Source: Synergistaceae bacterium
Lineage (GTDB): Bacteria; Synergistota; Synergistia; Synergistales; Aminobacteriaceae
Direction of reading: 5' to 3'
NCBI GenBank assembly: GCA_022837505.1
Contig: JALHFZ010000098.1
Location: 1-9,048, forward strand
Length of the DNA: 9,048 nucleotides
The notes under the pieces were generated by a model, which searched no databases, had not been told where the DNA came from, and was given only the letters and a program-made list of their open reading frames with translations. Made by a program: the position numbers and the translations under genes. Numbering within the stretch: the stretch's first letter is position 1; every line of letters starts with the position of its first letter. Shown in pieces: positions 6,082 through 9,048 of the stretch.

Positions 6082-6120
6082 AAAATGCCTCTCCCGGTTA
6101 GCCTGGGAGAGGCATTTTTT
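6081..6120. terminator. Bidirectional terminator between the kinase gene and typA
   Basis: ATGCCTCTCCC (6085-6095) pairs perfectly with GGGAGAGGCAT (6105-6115) around a nine-base loop. It is flanked by AAAAA on the left and TTTTT on the right, so it has a U-tract in both directions. It sits at the kinase stop codon on one side and 11 bp beyond the typA stop on the other, and serves both convergent genes. Confidence 0.93.
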
Positions 6121-6131
6121 CATCTGCCGGC

Positions 6132-8012
6132 TTACACCGGGATTTTTTTCGCGGCCTTCCGCCGCTCTCCGTCATCCAGAATCTGCTTCCTGAGACGGAT
6201 GGATTTCGGGGTGATCTCCACAAGCTCGTCCTCGGCGATCCACTCCAGGGCTTTTTCCAGGGTCATCTTCCGGGGGACGTCCAGCTTGGTGGTGAAATCC
6301 TTCGTAGAGGCCCGGTAGTTTGTGGCCTGCTTCTTCTTCGTGGGATTGCAGGGCATATCCCCCGGGCGGGAATTTTCCCCGATGATCATCCCGGCGTATA
6401 TGCGGTCCATGGGGGCGATGAAGAGGGTCCCCCGCTCCTGCAGGTTTTCGAGCTGGTACCCCGTGGCCTCCCCGGAATCGAGGCTCACCAGGGCGCCCCG
6501 GTTGCGGGGGATGATCTCCCCTGCCCAGGGGGCGTATCCGCAGAACCGGGAGGACATGATCCCGAGTCCCCGGGTATCGGTGAGAAATTCGCCCCTGTAG
6601 CCGATCAGTCCCCGGGTGGGTACGGTGAAGAAGATGCGCATCAGGCCCGTCCGGAGATTCTGGATCTCCCTGACCCGGGCCTTGCGCCGGGAGAGCTTTT
6701 CGAAGACGACCCCCTGGTATTCCTCGGGGATGTCCACCACCAGGTCCTCAATGGGCTCGTGAAGCCGGTCCCCCCTGATCTCGGTGATGACCTCGGGCTT
6801 GGAGACGCAGAGTTCCATCCCCTCCCGGCGCATCTCCTCGATGAGGATGGCGAGCTGCAGCTCCCCCCGGCCGGATACCTTCACCCCGTCGGGGCGGCCG
6901 AGGTCCTCCATCCGGAGGGAGACGTTCACATGGAGCTCCCTGGTCAGGCGGTCCTTCAGCTGGCGCAGGGTGATGGCCTGCCCCTCCTGGCCGGAGAAGG
7001 GGCCGTTGTTCACGAGAAAGAACATGGAGACGGTGGGTTCCTCTATGTCGAGGGGGGGAAGGGGGAAGCCCTCCAGTTCGGAAGAGGAAAAGGTGTCCCC
7101 GATGCCGATCTCCTTCGGTCCTGAGATCCAGACGATATCCCCCGCCGCGGCCTCTTCGACCTCAAGGCGGTCGAGGCCGCTGGTCACGTAGATATGGACG
7201 GCTTTCGTCTCCTCCGTCCCGGTGATGACGAAATTTTCGTTTTCCCGGTCAGTGGGGTCCTCCCATTTCGTAGCCGTGCGGAGGAAGTTTTCACCCTTCC
7301 GCAGTGTTCCGGACTGGATCTTCCCGCACCCCATCTGCCCCGTATATTCGTTCCAGGCGAGGGTGCTGACCTGCATCAGGAAGGGGGACTCCTCGTCGGC
7401 CAGAGGAGGGTCCACGTGCTCGATGATGGCCTCGAAGAGGGCGTCCATCCCCCTGGCTTCTCCTCCGTCGATCTCCTCGAGTTCGTTGACGGCCCAGCCG
7501 GTCAGACCTGACCCGTAGAGAACGGGGAATTCGGCCTGCTCGTCCGTGGCGCCCAGTTCGAAGAAAAGGTCGAAGGTGGCGTTGAGGGCCATGAGAGGGT
7601 CGGCCTCCTTCCGGTCCACCTTGTTGATGTAGACGATGGGCTTCAGCCCCATCTTCAGGGCATGGGAGAGGACGTATCTCGTCTGGGGCATGGGGCCCTC
7701 GCCGGCGTCCACGAGGAGGAGGACGGAGTCGACAGTGGAGAGAATGCGCTCCACCTCGCCGGAAAAGTCGGCGTGTCCCGGGGTATCGATGATATTGATT
7801 CGGTAGCCCTTCCACTCCACGGTGCAGTGCTTTGCGCGGATGGTGATCCCCTTTTCCCGCTCGAGCTCGTTGCTGTCCATGAAACGCTCCTCCACCTGGC
7901 CGTGTTCCTGGACACCCCGGGCGGCGCGGAAAATTGAATCGATGAGGGTTGTCTTCCCGTGGTCGATGTGGGCTATAATTGCGATATTGCGGATGGATTC
8001 GGATCTTTTCAT
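6132..8012 (-). CDS. typA: Translational GTPase TypA/BipA (626 aa)
   Basis: A ribosome-binding GTPase of the EF-G/LepA class involved in 50S assembly and in growth under stress or cold. All G motifs are visible: G1 AHIDHGKTT (14-22), G2 with Thr57 in KGITI, G3 DTPGH (76-80), G4 NKVD (130-133), and a G5-like GSGL further on. Domain II and two EF-G-like alpha/beta domains follow. The BipA-specific C-terminal domain is recognisable from TRGLGIMSSRF, the NPTKKKQATNYRAS region and the ending VEITPKSIRLRK. The length is slightly above the usual 600-615 aa. The ATG at 8012 is chosen because MKRSESIRNIAIIAHIDHGK is the normal family N-terminus. The 29 upstream open codons are not family-like and overlap the promoter. 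The best ribosome binding site, GGAGG (8024-8028), is 11 bases away, rather far. The gene has its own promoter and terminator, so it is probably monocistronic. Confidence 0.97.
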   Translation of the reverse strand: MKRSESIRNIAIIAHIDHGKTTLIDSIFRAARGVQEHGQVEERFMDSNELEREKGITIRAKHCTVEWKGYRINIIDTPGHADFSGEVERILSTVDSVLLLVDAGEGPMPQTRYVLSHALKMGLKPIVYINKVDRKEADPLMALNATFDLFFELGATDEQAEFPVLYGSGLTGWAVNELEEIDGGEARGMDALFEAIIEHVDPPLADEESPFLMQVSTLAWNEYTGQMGCGKIQSGTLRKGENFLRTATKWEDPTDRENENFVITGTEETKAVHIYVTSGLDRLEVEEAAAGDIVWISGPKEIGIGDTFSSSELEGFPLPPLDIEEPTVSMFFLVNNGPFSGQEGQAITLRQLKDRLTRELHVNVSLRMEDLGRPDGVKVSGRGELQLAILIEEMRREGMELCVSKPEVITEIRGDRLHEPIEDLVVDIPEEYQGVVFEKLSRRKARVREIQNLRTGLMRIFFTVPTRGLIGYRGEFLTDTRGLGIMSSRFCGYAPWAGEIIPRNRGALVSLDSGEATGYQLENLQERGTLFIAPMDRIYAGMIIGENSRPGDMPCNPTKKKQATNYRASTKDFTTKLDVPRKMTLEKALEWIAEDELVEITPKSIRLRKQILDDGERRKAAKKIPV

Positions 8013-8043
8013 TACCTGTTGAGCCTCCGGTGCAGCATAAGGT

Positions 8044-8058
8044 GAGAAATTTTTTCTC
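8044..8058. repeat. Inverted repeat in the typA leader
   Basis: GAGAAA-TTT-TTTCTC is a perfect dyad in the transcribed leader of typA, between the -10 box and the ribosome binding site. In RNA it would be a weak six-base-pair hairpin. It matches the size and layout of the dyad before the GGDEF gene, but the arm sequences differ. Confidence 0.3.
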
Positions 8059-8070
8059 TGCAAGCACGAT

Positions 8071-8099
8071 ATCATACTCCCTGGGGATTTGAAAAACAA
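8071..8099 (-). promoter_or_regulatory. typA promoter
   Basis: On the minus strand TATGAT (8071-8076) is preceded at exactly 17 bp by TTGTTT (8094-8099). It reads towards the ATG at 8012 with a leader of about 50 bases. The same TTGTTT -35 variant occurs in the GGDEF promoter. Confidence 0.7.
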
Positions 8100-8161
8100 G
8101 GGCAGTCTTACCTACGGCCCGGCCCCCGACGGAAGGGGCGCAGAGAAGGAGGGGTATTTTG

Positions 8162-9048
8162 ATGGATGAGGATAAAAAAGTCCCTGCCGCTTCAGAAGAG
8201 CCGCAGCCTGACCCCGGTAAGGGGAGGGAGAGGGGCGGAGCCCTGCGGATCGGCACCTGCTCCTGGTCCGACAAAAGCCTGACCTCAAGCGGCTGGTACC
8301 CCCGGAGCGCCGGTTCACCGGCGGCCCGACTCTCCCATTACGCCCGCTACTTCGACACGGTGGAGGCCGACAGCACCTTCTATGCCATGCCCGACCGGGG
8401 GACAGTCTACCGGTGGGCAGCCCGCACCCCTCCGGGATTTCTCTTCAACGTGAAGGCCTGGGGCCTCTTCACCTGGCATTTCGTACGCTATGAAACCCTT
8501 CCGGCGGATATCCGCGCCGAGGTGCGCCGCCCGGAATCGGGAAGGCTCGACTTTTCCGCCCTTTCACCGGCCCTCCGCCCTCTCCTCTGGCAGCGGTTCA
8601 CCTCCGCCCTCGCCCCCCTCCGGCAGATGGACCGGATGGGGTACCTCCTCTTTCAGCTTCCTCCGAAGGCGGTCTACTCCCCGGTGATGATGCGGTACCT
8701 TGAGAGGGTCGCCGAGGTGACCCCTCCCTTCCGGACGGCCATAGAGGTGCGCCACCGGTCATGGATGGAGCCTGGGAACCGCGAGTCCTTTCTCTCCCTG
8801 CTCCGGCAGGCCAACATGGCCTACGTGGCGGTGGACGAGCCGGAATTGACCTGGACGGTGGGGAGGGATGCCCCCGTGACGGCAACCTGGGGGACGGTCG
8901 TCCGTTTCCATGGAAGAAACAGGGATGCCTGGACTAAAAAAAACGTCTCCGTGGCGGAAAAATTCCGCTATTTCTACTCGGACGGAGAGCTGCTCTCCTG
9001 GCGGAGGACCCTTCTGGAGGGGGCGGAGCAGACAGGCCGGGCTTATGT
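8162..9048 (+). CDS. DUF72 (YecE-like) protein, cut by the window edge
   Basis: This is a member of the DUF72 family, TIM-barrel-like cytoplasmic proteins whose biochemical role is not established. The 295 codons present show the family core: RIGTCSW (29-35), GWYP (44-47), YARYFDTVEADSTFY (60-74, with the conserved FDTVE-x-DSTFY), FLFNVKAW (93-100) and a histidine two residues after TxW (H106), then YLLFQLPP (161-168), AIEVRHRSW (193-201), VAVDEP (222-227) and VRFHGRN (247-253). The first 28 residues are charged and proline-rich and form an extension ahead of the domain. The ATG at 8162 has AGGAGG (8147-8152) nine bases upstream. The remaining C-terminus lies beyond the right edge. The gene diverges from typA, and I see no convincing plus-strand promoter in the 149-bp gap. 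A run of eight A at 8936-8943 is in frame here. Confidence 0.9.
   Translation, partial: MDEDKKVPAASEEPQPDPGKGRERGGALRIGTCSWSDKSLTSSGWYPRSAGSPAARLSHYARYFDTVEADSTFYAMPDRGTVYRWAARTPPGFLFNVKAWGLFTWHFVRYETLPADIRAEVRRPESGRLDFSALSPALRPLLWQRFTSALAPLRQMDRMGYLLFQLPPKAVYSPVMMRYLERVAEVTPPFRTAIEVRHRSWMEPGNRESFLSLLRQANMAYVAVDEPELTWTVGRDAPVTATWGTVVRFHGRNRDAWTKKNVSVAEKFRYFYSDGELLSWRRTLLEGAEQTGRAY

Noticed and set aside
8013..8099. 29-codon N-terminal extension of TypA
   Set aside because: It would include the promoter region and the ribosome binding site, while the family N-terminus begins at the ATG at 8012.
7291..8274. Minus-strand 327-codon frame overlapping typA and the DUF72 start
   Set aside because: It is an R/G/P-rich out-of-frame shadow of typA with no domain signature.
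8936..8943. Run of eight A as a possible frameshift site in the DUF72 gene
   Set aside because: The reading frame continues with family-like sequence on both sides in the same frame, so no slippage needs to be invoked.
1..9048. CRISPR arrays, tRNA or rRNA genes, insertion sequences, toxin-antitoxin or phage genes
   Set aside because: I looked on both strands and saw no direct repeat series, cloverleaf, transposase or integrase motifs, or terminal inverted repeats with target duplications.

Overview
This is a GC-rich bacterial chromosomal window with seven identifiable genes and one broken gene. Most of them lie on the minus strand. The organism is probably an anaerobe: it carries a clostridial-type 2[4Fe-4S] ferredoxin as a stand-alone gene, strong AGGAGG-type ribosome binding sites and sigma70/sigmaA-type promoters. 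The overall protein flavour (GpsA, ferredoxin, DegS-like kinase) reminds me of Synergistota. That is an impression without database support, and Firmicutes-like or other anaerobic lineages are not excluded.

Layout, left to right. Positions 80-2328 (minus) hold a two-gene unit: a six-helix membrane diguanylate cyclase (GGDEF) followed 35 bp later by an intact MFS transporter, ended by a hairpin near the window edge. Positions 2384-2700 hold a very compact ferredoxin unit. Its own promoter sits inside the 3' end of gpsA, the 57-aa ferredoxin CDS follows, and then comes a rho-independent terminator whose U-tract overlaps the -35 box of the diguanylate cyclase promoter. Positions 2660-3718 (minus) are gpsA, glycerol-3-phosphate dehydrogenase. 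Positions 3744-4794 (minus) are a second, unrelated MFS transporter gene. It looks disrupted by two out-of-frame internal deletions, one between TM1 and TM2 and one across TM11-TM12. Positions 4849-4894 hold back-to-back divergent promoters for this gene and for a plus-strand soluble DegS-like histidine kinase (4915-6081), with inverted repeats around them. A strong bidirectional terminator (6081-6120) separates the kinase from convergent typA/bipA (6132-8012, minus), a translational GTPase. Divergent from typA, a DUF72 (YecE-like) gene starts at 8162 and runs off the right edge.

The genes do not form one evident pathway. gpsA (phospholipid precursor supply) and typA (ribosome-associated stress GTPase) are housekeeping. 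The ferredoxin is an electron carrier. The GGDEF-MFS pair and the kinase-MFS divergent pair suggest signalling genes placed next to transporters. I see no mobile element, CRISPR array, tRNA, rRNA or defence-like cassette, and no stretch above 300 bp without a gene. The most interesting points are the doubly deleted transporter, the 7-bp perfect inverted repeat at the kinase transcript start, the orphan status and altered N-box of that kinase, and the ferredoxin promoter nested in the extended GpsA C-terminal tail. I did not find convincing evidence of a new biological system.
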